NCBI GenBank assembly: GCA_037355855.1
Contig: CM074765.1
Location: 2,666,001 to 2,730,000 of the forward strand
Source: Pseudo-nitzschia pungens
Taxonomy: Eukaryota; Bacillariophyta; Bacillariophyceae; Bacillariales; Bacillariaceae
DNA length: 64,000 bases
Direction: 5' to 3'
Each line of letters begins with the position of its first letter. The first letter of the stretch is position 1. The position numbers were made by a program, and so were the translations under genes. Below, one piece after another: positions 40,801 through 51,519 of the stretch. Under the pieces are notes generated by a model, which saw only the letters and a program-made list of their open reading frames with translations, was not told where the DNA came from and ran no database searches.

Positions 40801-43494
40801 CAACTCAAGGCTTCCAAGTGTGAGAAGCGCGCATCCCTCTACACCTTCAAGTATTCTTTCATGAAGTCTGTTGAATACCCCATGCCTGTCACGCAACTTG
40901 ATGAGGCCACTTGGACTAAGATAATTCACCCAGCTCTTGTTCCTGTGCTGAATAAAGCAGGGATGTCACGGACATTTCCTAGACATGTGTTCTACGGTCC
41001 TTCCCTCTATCAAGGCTTTGGTTTCATCCATCCATACCTCCTCCAAGAGTTTAGTCATATTGCCACCCTCTTTCAGGAATCTGTCAGGTCCTCACAAACT
41101 GGTCGGATTCTCAGGCTCACTGCTGAGTCTCTCCGGCTTGAACTTGGACTTCCTCTCCATCTTGGTGTCACACCCTATCATCCCTTTGCTTCATACGTCA
41201 CTCCCTGCTGGTACAAACATGTGTGGAAGTTTTTCTCTGTTCACCCTGTGAGCTTGTTTGAAGACTTCCCAGATCTTCCACTGCTACGTTCCAATGACTG
41301 TTATCTCATGCAAGCCTTTGTCAACTCTGGCTTCAGAGGTGCTGACTTGTCCCTCTTGAATCACATGCGCATGTCCCTCAAGGCTATTTCCCTTGCTGAT
41401 ATTTGTACTCCAGATGGGAAAAGACTCTCACCCATGGCTTTCCAGCTGACATCCTCCAATCACTTGAGGGATCATCTTGACTGGCCTCGATGTCCTCCAT
41501 CTTGGCCTCCAGCAGCAAAGCGCTTATGGACTAAGGCTCTTCAGACCTGTTTTCTTCCCCCTTGTCCACCCCCTGCAGCCAGGGCACTGGCTCCTTCTTT
41601 CCATCTTGGGCATTGGCTCTCTCCCCAGACAGCTTCTCTCTGGCCTTGGTTTTTGTCTCCATCCACCAACAGAATATTCTTCAAAACTTCTACTGGCTGG
41701 ATTGTGAGCACCTCCCAGGGCAGGGGCAGATACAGGGTCACTTCTGAACTCATTCCTGACAAACCAGCCTGTGCTGATGTACTTGTCTGCCCTGTTATTT
41801 GTGGACAAGTTGTACGCGTTGTTGGGTCCTCAGCCTTTGTTTCCGAACCTCCTGACATGGATCCTCTGGAGTACAATCCATATGATTCTCTTCCAGACTC
41901 CCCAGTAGATGCCTTTGATGCACTCTGTGCGTCTCCAAGAGTTCTTCTCCACAAATATTCCCTACCACAGGCTGGCTGTCAGCCCCTTGTTGATGCTATT
42001 GAGAGTGGTACTGCCAGTGCTGTATGTGATGGTTCATTTGATCCGGACCTTCTCAGAGGAACTTCCGCTTTCATTTTGTCCCCCAATACCTCCACCAAGA
42101 CTGCCTCATTGTTCCTCACTGGCTGTAATTTTGTCAGTGGATCCCCTGAGGATCAATCTTCCTACAGGAGTGAACTGGCAGGTATCATTGGGGTTCTCAC
42201 CTGCTGCACTGCTCTGGTGAGTCTTTTTGATATTGCTTCTGGCTCTATCACTATTGCTCTGGATGGTGACACAGCTCTCAAACAGGCTGAGGGATCATGG
42301 CCATTGGTTATTTCCCAGAAGTCTTTTGATTATGTTTATGTCATCAGAAACATGATTTCTGCCCTGCCAATCTCTGTGCACTTTCGGTGGGTTCAGGGCC
42401 ATCAAGCTGGAATCTTTCTTGATTGGTGGGCCCTTCGCAATCATCAGGTAGACAGCATGGCAAAGGCATTTCTCTCTGTCCATAGAGCTTCTGCCCATCA
42501 CTATCCCAGACTTGTGTTTGAGCCCTGGGCTTTTTCTCTCAATGGTTGCAAGTGCTCAAGGTTTGATCAAAATGCTTTGCATGTTGCCATTTCTGGTCCT
42601 CCCCTTCTTCAATATTGGCAGACCCACCATGATATTCCCATTCCACAACCTGTTTTGGGTTCCATCCATTGGTGTGCTCATCTGTCTGCCTTCAAGCGAT
42701 TACCTCCTGGCATGCAAAGGTGGTTTGTCAAATTTGCTTCTGGCAGTATTGGTGTTGGCAACCAACTACTTCACTACCAGTATCAGGATCACTCCAGGTG
42801 CCCATTGTGTGATGCAGACAATGAGAAGGTGTCTCATGTGCTCTCCTGCAAGGACACTGGGGCAGTACAGCACAGTGTGTCAGCTTTCAAGGGACCCCTG
42901 CAGAAGAGGCTTGAAGTTGAACAAACTGATCCATCATTGGTTGCTGCCATTGTGGATCTTCTCACCAGAGTTCGGAAGGGCCAGAGAATTTATCCATCAT
43001 CCTACTCACTTGCAATTGCGTCTGCTGTCAGGGGACAGAGGACTATTGGCTGGCACAACTGGCTTCTTGGTAGGTGGTCTCCTCGCTGGTATCACATCCA
43101 GGCTGACTACTACTCCCACATTGGAAGCAAGCGCTCTCCCAAACGTTGGGCTACAGCTATCATCCATCAGTTCTTTCTTACCTCCTGGGATCTTTGGACC
43201 TATAGGAATGAACGACTCCATGGTCCTGGGGGTACCCTTGATGCTGAACAACACCAATCTCTTGATGCTTCCATCTCCTCTGAATTGGCCATTGGTGCAG
43301 CTGGTGCACTTCCCCAGTCACACTCCCTTTTACAAACCCCTTTCCAAGTCCTACAAGGTTACACCCTGACTGCCAAGAGGCAGTGGCTTGCAACCATCCA
43401 CCTTGCCAGGAAGCAGTATGCAGCGCCTGTCCAACCTGTGCAGCCATACCAACGAGAGGCTGCTCTCTTAAGAGCCTGGCTTACTGGACCTTAG
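37844..43494 (+). pseudogene. LINE C ORF2, codon 87 to end, separated from its start by LINE A
   Basis: The ORF2 frame resumes after LINE A (17-bp TSD at 37844-37860) and stays open to TAG at 43492-43494. All catalytic motifs listed for LINE A ORF2 are present (FAEHCLNE, GIDQNAD, SDH, NDAKGCYD, GCGQGNGIGP, FVDD, CDGSF, the CCHC motif). A CAG-to-TAG change removes the last two residues relative to LINE A and B. From the internal ATG at 37912 an 1860-aa protein could be made, but it would lack the endonuclease N-terminus and has no obvious promoter. Confidence 0.92.
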
Positions 43495-43801
43495 GGTGCT
43501 TCCACTTTGTACTTTGGTTTTGTCTTCTGTTCCTGTTTCTCATCCTGTCATATAACTTTTGATACTGGATCTTATCCCAATATCCACATTCCCATCTCAC
43601 TTTCTCTCAAGTCCCTATTTTGTGGGACTTGTATGTCTTTTTCCCTGCTTGATGTTCAAGGTTTGTTTGAAAATTTGTCGTTCTGCCACTTGGGGTCCTG
43701 ACTCTTCGATGGAGGCGACGTTAAAGTCTGGTTACAGACTGAGTAATTTAGTTTCACCTTTGGTGATTAAAGTTATTTAAATACATATATTAATTAATTA
43801 A
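43495..43801 (+). promoter_or_regulatory. LINE C 3' UTR, hairpins and tail
   Basis: It contains GGAGGCGACGTTAAAG, the GTCTG-GTTA-CAGAC hairpin, TTTCACCTTTGGTGATT and an AT-rich end whose tail is TTAATTAATTAA rather than TATTATT. The right TSD copy starts at 43802. Confidence 0.75.
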
Positions 43802-43818
43802 TCAATCGAAGAGAGGTT

Positions 43819-45428
43819 AGGCCCCAAGTTGTAGAACGACGCGCCGCCTCAACCATGGGGGATTATGCCCCAGGTTGTAAAGACGACTTTTTTGCAAACG
43901 AACCTTGGTAAGAGACAGGAAAAAAACGAACCAGTCCAGAGCACAACAGACACTGCTGTTGCGAAGCGTACAAGAGACGGGTGACAAGAACGTGAAAGGG
44001 AAAGACACAAGCAAAACTGTCCCTCCAATGCTGGTGAGCAGCATCCGTAATGCTAGTGGTTAGCTGACACAAGCAAAACCCTTGCTTAGATACATAGTAT
44101 CTGTAATGCTAGTGGTCAGCGTACAAAAGCAAAACTCCTCGCTGAATGCTGGATTGCAGCATCAGTAATGCGAGTAGTCATCCCCAAACACATTCCGGTA
44201 CTGTACCGTATGGTACATCAAAAGAACAGGTACAGTACATCAAAAGAACACGGGCAAAATTTCCCAGGTAATGCTCGTGTACCGTGTACTGCACAACACT
44301 TAGAGGCAGTGGAGCCTACTACGAAATTCGTAACAGCTGCTGCTGAGGACATCTGCTGCTGTCCTCATGTTAGAACGTCGTAGTAGCTTGGAAACAAGGG
44401 CTCTAAGTGATAACACTTGAATACCATCAGGGCTGTAGGCTTGAAAACAGATCACAGCTGTACTGTGAACTGGCGGGGTATTTGTAGGTGGTAAAGCGTT
44501 AAGTAACATGTACTTAGGGCTTGGGTCAGAAAAACAGTAGGTCCATAATCGAAAACACTTATGGTCCAGCAGGGCAGTAGACTTGAAAACAGATGACATT
44601 TATACTGTACACCTGAGAGGGTTATGTAGGTAGGAGAGCCTTAAGCAAGCTGTACTTAGCGGCTTTGGGGCTTGGGTCAGGAAACAGTAGGACCATAAGC
44701 GAAAACACTTAGGGTCCAGCAGGGCAGTAGACTTGAAAACAGATGACATTTATACAGTACATCTGGGAGGTATATGTAGGTAGTCGAGCCATAAGCGAGC
44801 TGTACTTAGCTGCTTTGGGGCTTGGGTCCAGAAACAGTAGGACCATAAGTGAAAACACTTATAGTCCAGCAGGGCAATGGACTTGAAAACAGATGACATC
44901 TGGAATTTCTTGTAGAAATATTCCTACAGTGGAAGGGGCTGTTCGTGAACTTCGACTTGAAAAGAGTTATGAGGACTCAGCAAGGAACTTCAAAGAATGT
45001 AGAACATTAAGTGAGAATCACTTAAGCAGCTTGGAAACAGTGTAGAACATTAAGTATAAGATATACTTAGGGGCCTTGCAATGGAGCTGGGAGAACAGAT
45101 CGTTGTCGGTTTTGCTGTACGGTAGAATCTGTACTGAAATTGCTGTAGAAAATTATGTGTCGGTTTTGGTGCTGCTGCTGCTGCTGTTGCCGATGGATCG
45201 TCGTCGAGTGGTGAATTGGCAACCAACTCAACCAAACAAAGCATCGAGCAACTGAACAAAGAGCAGAATCAAAGAGGCGAGGTCGCTGTTAGTATGTGTA
45301 GGTCCTGGGGTTGTGATTGGGGGTGTAAAAGGAAGCGAGATATCGCATGGTAAAGTTGTGTAGAAATCTACGTATTTTTAGTACTGGAACATCGGAACGT
45401 CGGACAAAATGCGCGATGCGCAAATTGT
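43819..45428 (-). mobile_element. element D (X family), main part to 5' end
   Basis: This is the rest of the element whose 3' end lies at 1937-2040. It contains the AAGCAAAACTGTCCCT and GTAATGCTAGTGGT repeats, about three monomers with palindromes (44540-44870), a CTG/CAG run (45170-45190), the TCCGACG-TTCC motif and a terminal hairpin with ATC as the loop. The 5' end is at 45428. The next bases are LINE ORF2 sequence, not copia, so the two outer flanks of D do not match and no TSD is visible. No ORF is credible in these 1.6 kb. Confidence 0.85.
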
Positions 45429-46850
45429 ATGGCGAGATTCCTTTAATCAAGGCCTGGTGGATGCACTCCTTGCTGAGGGCAAGCCCCACAACCAGAGTGC
45501 TTCCCAGATTTGTGCTCGGATGCGCAGGGAATGGCTTCAATGAGAACTTGGTCTTGCTGCTTGGTCTATTTGGGGCTGTGTCAACAAGGCAGCAGTCTTG
45601 AGAGCTATTGCTGTTGGCCCTTATGGCACTGAACAGGTCTTGGAATCCCAGTCTACTATGGTTCCAGCTATGGCTGAATCCAATGTCCGGCACCAACAAC
45701 AGTGTCTTGGCACTCCTTCCGTGGTTCCTTCTGTCATCCAGGCTTTTGGCTATTTAGTCACAGCTCCTGCCTCAGCTGAAGTTCTTGCTGGCACCTACAT
45801 TCCTCCACCTGACACTGACAGGTACCTTTCTGAATTTCTTGCCTGTCTCCAAGTCCCTGCCCTTTTCATGAGCTTGCCCCCTTTTGATTATTCAGTGAGC
45901 CCCGCTGACAATGCTGCTGCCTGGAAAAGCCAGCGGGAACGCATTGCAGGTGAACCTTCATGTCTGAGCTTTGCCCATCACAAGTCCTTTGCCCTTGATC
46001 CACAGTTGAATTGTTTTGATACTCTTCTGAGATCAGTCCCCTTGATTGTTGGCTTCTCTCCTTCTGCTTGGCAGGTCATCACTGATGTAGAGATCTTCAA
46101 GAAACCTGGTGAATATAGGGTTGACAAGATGAGGCTTATCCAGTTGATGTCTCCTGAATTCCAGGAACATTATGGAAAAAAGTTTTTTTGAGAAAATTTC
46201 CATATTCATGCGCGTTTTGCGCCCAATAAAATTGATGTACGTAGTAATTTTTAACGGCTGTTTTTTGTTGAATATCCACTTTAACGGCTGTACGAGTACG
46301 GTACGTAGAGTGTCCTCAAAACTGTCCTCAAAAAACGATTGTCCTCAAAAAGTGTCCTCAACGATTTTGTCCTCAACAGACTGTCCTCAACCATAATGTC
46401 CTCAAAAATTATGTCCTCAACGTTTTGTCCTCAACCTCTATGACTTCAACGTTGAGGTTGAGGACAAAACGTTGAGGACATAATTTTTGAGGACATTATG
46501 GTTGAGGACAGTCTGTTGAGGACAAAATCGTTGAGGACACTTTTTGAGGACACGTTTTGAGGACACGTTTTGAGGACAAAGATTTCGGTTAATGACCGTT
46601 AAATTATGGTCGCTCAGCATAATTAAAAATATAGAAGAGCCATTAGTGCCCTAGATTTTTTTGAGAGTAGTCGCGTGCATGAAAATGGAGATTTTCCAGA
46701 AAAGTTTTTTTTTCCATAATGTTCCAGATCAACAAGAAGATGATTGGCAGACGCATTCTTGCCCATTCTGAATGTGCCAATGCAGTGGCTGCTGATCAGC
46801 ATGGCATCAGGAGGCATCACAAAGCTATCAACACCTGCCTGAACAACCCC
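45429..46850 (+). pseudogene. old LINE ORF2 fragment F, interrupted by a MITE
   Basis: It matches ORF2 residues ~535-818 (WRDSFNQGLVDALLAEGK to KAINTCLN). It has stops and many substitutions, including TGA at 45541-45543. It is the region just upstream of RT motif A. The MITE at 46165-46724 splits it at residue ~778. At 46851 it joins ORF1 C-terminal sequence, which should lie upstream in a normal LINE. That marks a rearrangement. Confidence 0.8.
46165..46724. mobile_element. 560-bp foldback MITE with GTCCTCAA palindrome
   Basis: The terminal inverted repeats are GAACATTATGGAAAAA and TTTTTCCATAATGTTC. A 3-bp CAG flanks both sides (46162-46164 and 46725-46727). If TTCCAG is counted, a 6-bp duplication is possible but makes the ends asymmetric. 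The centre (about 46310-46580) is a near-perfect long palindrome made of repeated GTCCTCAA on the left and TTGAGGAC on the right, around a ~15-base loop. There is no ORF. It looks like a non-autonomous DNA transposon. A 3-bp TSD would fit PIF/Harbinger, but that is uncertain. Confidence 0.8.
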
Positions 46851-47062
46851 AACCCCAACGTGATGCTTCTCAAGGTGGTGCTCCCACTGATACAGCTATG
46901 CCTGATGCTTCACCTGCTGCTGTGCCTGCTGTTCAGCCTGCTGACATGACTGGTGGTGGGGATGCTGTGGCCTCTGCTTTGCAGGTTGGAGTTGCTGCTA
47001 TTGCTTTTTCTCCTAGCAATTATGCCAGTGTCAGCAAGTTGAACCATGCCAATGCCTCTACC
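46851..47062 (+). pseudogene. old LINE fragment E, end of ORF1
   Basis: It encodes a diverged version of the ORF1 C-terminal region (DAVASALQVGVAAIAFS, SKLNHANAST). The gypsy element cuts it at 47063, and the frame continues at 58013 with NSAPAAF. The 5-bp CTACC duplication links the two sides. This is an older LINE copy than A, B or C. Confidence 0.8.
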
Positions 47063-47255
47063 TGCCGTGCACCGGAATACAGTGACGAGTCCACTCGGGA
47101 CTGGAGTACGAGTACAATTAAGATCAGCGAGTCTCCGTATCGCTGAATTACAGGGGACTTGTGATTGTCAAAAGCAATAGCAATAGACTAATCCTTAGAG
47201 CTCACAATTTGCATATCACCACTATTCTAATCACTAGTAGACCTGGGGTATGGCA
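47063..47255 (+). repeat. gypsy 5' LTR (193 bp)
   Basis: It runs from TGCCGTGCACCGG to GGGGTATGGCA, preceded by TSD CTACC. The leader to gag (47256-47979) starts with TGATTTTAAAATCA. I could not match a tRNA primer-binding site, and no gene is seen in the leader. Confidence 0.92.
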
Positions 47256-47979
47256 TGATTTTAAAATCAAACTGAGCATTGATGACCATGAGCAGAGACA
47301 ACCACTTGGTCGACCGAACAAGCCAACGAGAAGGAAACTGCCAAAAAATGGAGACACAGAGAAGCAGAACAGGGACAAGGAAGCGCCAGTGTCTGCAGCA
47401 CTAAGGAGTACCAATCCCAGTAGCAGTTGGCGCCATTACATGGAGCAACAGCAACAACAGAGACACCTAAGGACCTAAACAGGACCATGGCCAACAACAG
47501 AAATAATCAAAAAAGTGTCAAAAAAGTGACACAAAATCCAGTGAGTGGACTAATTGGACCAACACTGAGTATATGGACAGACCAGAGAGGGAATGCCAAC
47601 CAAAACCGAAATATATGGATATCCGGAAAGGTATATAATGAATACTTAAACACCACTAATCCCACGGGAAATGGGAAGTGGGACTGGCCCAGCAAATGCT
47701 TAACAGAGGAACAAAGGATGGAGAACCACGGGAATTGATTCCCACAAAATAAAAAGAGAAACAACTCTGGGCAACCACTGGATTCCCGGGAACTAAAGAG
47801 AGAAACAACTCCCACCACTGCACAAGCTTGGGGGGAAATCAGTTATAACATGAGTTATCGCAAGAGAGTTGATCTCAGAAGAAGAAACTGGAGCAATCAC
47901 TTTTGCTCATTTCCAGACTGAAATTAATAGATAACAGAAATAGTGTAATCAAACCTAATAGATAATTGATTAACCCACC

Positions 47980-49164
47980 ATGACGTCTAAAGGAACCAAA
48001 CAGGTACCATTCAAATTTACAAGAGAGGATTGGCCAGAAGATGCCACCACTGTAAAGACGAGCATCGACAGCGAAAAGGGAGGAGTAGCTTTCAGTGACT
48101 ACCTGAAAGTACTCACCGGCACTGAAAGACCGGAACTCTTTATTATCTGGAAAAGAGACTTTGACCAGCAAATTGCTGGCAATGACAAACTCCAAGGAGA
48201 CCAGAAGATAGACGTCCTCCAGAGAATTCTCTCCAATGAGGCGCTGTCCATTTTCCAGATGACCTTAGGTTGGTCATACTACGCCGAGCCGGGACACAAG
48301 ATACACAACAACAAACTAGTCCACAAGAGGATCCAGGAAGTTGGCAAAACAGAACCGACAACAAAAGAACCTCCCTCTGATACAACCAAGGAGACGGTGG
48401 AGGGCAAAGCCACCCAAGCCGAGAAAACCAAAACGACTCCTACAGCAACATCGGATGAGGAAACCGAGCCTGAGGAACTCACGGCTCAAATCCCCAAAAA
48501 AAGAGTGCCAGATACCCTCATTCAGTACTATCAAACAGAGGAGTACAAGAAGGATGTCATTGAGGAATGCATGCATGCCCTCAAGCTCAAAATCTTCGGC
48601 CAAGACATGAACGGCAAGAGAGCCTACATTCTCCTTCGCAGGTTCATGAGGGGCACACAAGTCGATATGAAATACGGCATTTGCTCCTGGGCCAACCAAA
48701 TGGCCAAACTACAGAGCTACCTACCAGAATGTCTCTGGGAAAGTGGCGCAGCAACAGGAACGGCACCTTCCAGCTTCACGGAAGCAGAAATGAAGGAAAT
48801 CCTGGATTCCAACATGACCCACACCCAGAGGGACAAATTGGAACACATTGGGTGGGACGTGTATGAACACTCCTTCAACACCACTATCGATAAACTAGAA
48901 AACTTGGAAACCACCATCCGAAAGGAGGAGGAACTACAAAAGTGCATCACCGAACTGGAAAAACAGAACGGAGGCACCAAACACAAGTCCAAAGCCACTT
49001 CTGGGGGAGGAAATGGGAAGTCCCCCAGCAAAAAGAAGCGACCACTGGACAGCAACAACAACAAGCAACTGTGCAAAACCTGTGGCAAGGTCCATGCCGG
49101 CAAATGCTGGAAACTAACCGGTGGTCAAGGAGCACTCTGTGGCAAAAGAAGACTCAGACACTGA
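47980..49164 (+). CDS. gypsy Gag (394 aa) with zinc knuckle
   Basis: This is a capsid/nucleocapsid precursor that would assemble cytoplasmic particles around element RNA. From ATG 47980 (MTSKGTKQVPFKF) there is one uninterrupted frame. The middle holds a Lys/Glu/Thr-rich linker (residues ~120-180). A C-x2-C-x3-H-x3-C knuckle sits at about residues 365-376 (CKTCGKVHAGKC), short of the usual C-x2-C-x4-H-x4-C spacing. The last ~15 residues (RRLRH) look out of frame: the +1 frame from 49121 continues with an acidic segment that probably belonged to the original Gag-Pol. That suggests a small indel near 49150. Confidence 0.85.
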   Translation: MTSKGTKQVPFKFTREDWPEDATTVKTSIDSEKGGVAFSDYLKVLTGTERPELFIIWKRDFDQQIAGNDKLQGDQKIDVLQRILSNEALSIFQMTLGWSYYAEPGHKIHNNKLVHKRIQEVGKTEPTTKEPPSDTTKETVEGKATQAEKTKTTPTATSDEETEPEELTAQIPKKRVPDTLIQYYQTEEYKKDVIEECMHALKLKIFGQDMNGKRAYILLRRFMRGTQVDMKYGICSWANQMAKLQSYLPECLWESGAATGTAPSSFTEAEMKEILDSNMTHTQRDKLEHIGWDVYEHSFNTTIDKLENLETTIRKEEELQKCITELEKQNGGTKHKSKATSGGGNGKSPSKKKRPLDSNNNKQLCKTCGKVHAGKCWKLTGGQGALCGKRRLRH

Positions 49165-49705
49165 GCAACACTCTAAACCCCACTGGGGAAGGAAACTCTC
49201 GAACCACGAGTACTCCTACGTGCTGGCCACGGCCCAAGCCGACCACGAGGTCTCTGATGACGAGATTGACATCTCCGAGAGGGATCTCAAAGAGTACAGA
49301 AGAAAGTACAGGAAGACCTTCAAGAAGCAATGATCCCACAACTGAATGGCTGACACCATCCACACCGGACCTTGCATAATCAATAGGTTTGCGGACGTCT
49401 GTGTGGAGGTGCTGGACCACAAAGGAAGGGGGAGGATGCTCCGGGGCCTACTGGACACCGGATGCTCCAAATCCATCATTCTAAGGCATTTTGTCAACCG
49501 AAGTCAACTAACGAACTGAGGCCAGAGATCTGTCACCTACAATACATATGGGGGCAAATTTCGAACAAAGTCTGCAGCTTCAGTGGGACTAAGACTGATA
49601 GAATTTTCAAATTCCAAGGGGATGAATATCACCACGAGGAAGTGCCCTATGACATGATCATAGGATCCGACTTGATGGCACAAATGGGACTGGATATCAA
49701 ATACA
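49165..49705 (+). pseudogene. gypsy protease region, frameshifted
   Basis: Frame 2 from 49346 encodes GLLDTGCSKSIIL, an aspartic protease DTG active-site motif, and stops at TGA about 49516. Frame 1 then carries the second half (YDMIIGSDLMAQMGLDIKY), so a frameshift lies around 49500. The acidic segment 49150-49333 links Gag to protease. The truncated LINE at 49706 interrupts the frame just after DIKY, which resumes at 50379. Confidence 0.8.
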
Positions 49706-50359
49706 ATAATAATAATATACGTATTTAAATAACTTTAATCACCAAAGGTGAAACTAAATTACTCAGTCTGTAACCAGACTTTAACGTCGCCTCCATCAAA
49801 GAGTCAGGACCCCAAGTGGTAGAACGACAAATTTTTCAAACAAACCTTGAAGATCAAGCAGGGAAAAAGACAAACAAGTCCCACAAAATAGGGACTTGAG
49901 AGAAAGTGAGATGGGAATGGAGATAATGGGATAAGATCCAGTATCAAAAGGTAAATGACAAGATAAGCAGCAAGAACAGAAGACAAGACCACGGTACAAA
50001 GTGTAATCAACCCTGAGGTCCAGTAAGCCAGGCTCTGAGAAGAGCAGCCTCTTGTTGGTATGGCTGCACTGGTGGGACAGGCGCTGCATACTGCTTCCTG
50101 GCAAGGTGGATGGTTGCAAGCCACTGCCTCTTGGCAGTCAGGGTGTAACCTTGTAGGACGTGGAAAGGGGTTTGTAACAGGGAGTGTGACTGGGGAAGTG
50201 CACCAGCTGTACCAATTGCCAATTCTGAGGTGATGGAAGCATCAAGAGATTGGTGTTGTTCAGCATCCAGGGTACCCCCAGGACCATGGAGTCGTTCATT
50301 TCTGTAGGTCCAAAGATCCCAGGAGGTGAGAAAGAACTGATGGATGATAGCTGTAGCCC
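49706..50359 (-). mobile_element. 5'-truncated LINE insertion (654 bp)
   Basis: In minus orientation, the LINE tail and 3' UTR are followed by the last ~110 codons of ORF2. A 19-bp TSD, GGACTGGATATCAAATACA, lies at 49687-49705 and 50360-50378. This is the classic outcome of incomplete target-primed reverse transcription. Sequence is closest to LINE B (shared 3' UTR wording), so insertion was probably recent. Confidence 0.93.
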
Positions 50360-50378
50360 GGACTGGATATCAAATACA

Positions 50379-51519
50379 GCTCCCAAACAATTGAATGGCA
50401 GGGAGACACCATTCCCATGAAGGGAATGGGGGAGCTCTCTGACCTGGACAAATGTGAGGCAGTATTCTTTGCCAACACACAAAGTTCAATCCTCCAGCAG
50501 AAGGAGGAAAGGCAATCCAAAATCCTGGATGCCGACTACTCCAAGGTAGACATTGATACTATGGTCGATGACCTGGAGATAACAGACGTGTCCAAGGAAG
50601 CCTTGAAATAAACGCTGAAGAAATTCCCTACCCTCTTAGGAGGAGGTTTGAGATTACTCAAAAACATTAAACCGGTATCCATTCAGCTCCAAGCAGGGGT
50701 CAAACTGGTCCGGCAAAGGTACTATTCCGTGCCCCATGCCTTTGAACAGGCACTCCGAAAGGAAATCAACAGGCTCTGTGATATTGGAGTCCTTGAGAAA
50801 CTCCCCCATGATGATGACTTACCATGGGCATCTCCCACATTCTGTCAACCCAAGAAAACTGGGGACATCTGAGTGCTCACTGACTTTCGGAAAATGAATG
50901 CAGCCATTCAAAGGAAGCCATTCCCACTACCACAGATAGGGGAAACCATCCAGCAAGACATGTGGAAGCCCCGCTCCCACATCCTTGCCCCACTCAACAA
51001 GCTGGCAGGCAAAAAGGGGAAACTGAACTGGTACTGGGGCCCAGCAGAGCAGAAAGCTTTCATGGAGGCGAAGAGGATGCTTACAGAAGAAGCAAAGCTC
51101 GCATTCCTGGATTTTACGAAACCATTTCACCTCTACTCAGATGCCAGTGACTGGCAACTGGGAGCAACTGTATGCCAAGATGGCAAACCACTTGGTTTCT
51201 ACACAAGAAAGCTGAACTCCGCACAGCTTAACTACACTGTGGGAGAAAAAGAACTCATTCATATAGTGGAAGGCCTAAAGGTGTTCAAAGGAATCCTACG
51301 GGGACAAGATCTAACCATTCACACCGACCACCTGAATCTGCTCTTCCAGCAAATGTCCACCCAAAGAATGGTCCGATGAAGACTCCTCATGGAGGAGTTC
51401 CATCCGGTAGTTAAGCATGTTGCTGGCAAAGACAACAATGTGGCAGACACGCTGTCCAGGCTAGACATCACTGATGATCCAGCGGATACAGTGGAATGGC
51501 TACCACCTAATAAGCCCCT
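50379..51519 (+). pseudogene. gypsy RT-RNase H region with stops and an internal deletion
   Basis: Reading frame 2 throughout carries stops at 50609, 50870 and 51377. It encodes the region before RT (RQRYYSVPHAFEQALRKEI, then ASPTFCQPKKTGDI-stop-VLTDFRKMNA), then jumps from PLPQIGETIQQ (about 50954) directly to the RNase H side (HILAPLNKLAGKKGKLNW). The RT palm core with its YxDD box is missing. RNase H follows with DASDWQLGATV and HTDHLNLL, then KDNNVADTLSRL. X3 interrupts it at 51520 after LPPNKP. Confidence 0.85.

Larger units (their letters stand above)
2041..43801 (+). mobile_element. LINE C, full-length non-LTR retrotransposon, split by X1 and LINE A
   Basis: Its 5' end is ACAATTTTCGCATCGCGC and its 3' end is a TTAATTAATTAA-like tail at about 43790-43801. 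It is flanked by a 17-bp TSD, TCAATCGAAGAGAGGTT, at 2024-2040 and 43802-43818. Order: 5' UTR with tandem modules, GC-rich tandem repeat, ORF1, ORF2, 3' UTR. Without the nested insertions it is about 12.6 kb. It was inserted into element D. X1 (5461-7406) and LINE A (10681-37843) later inserted into it. ORF1 also carries a premature stop at 8739-8741, so this copy is dead. Confidence 0.93.

Noticed and set aside
46310..46580. CRISPR-like array of GTCCTCAA repeats
   Set aside because: The 8-bp repeat units, palindromic arrangement, terminal inverted repeats and eukaryotic context fit a foldback MITE.
47256..47300. tRNA primer-binding site after the gypsy 5' LTR
   Set aside because: The sequence TGATTTTAAAATCA is a palindrome and I could not match it to a tRNA 3' end.
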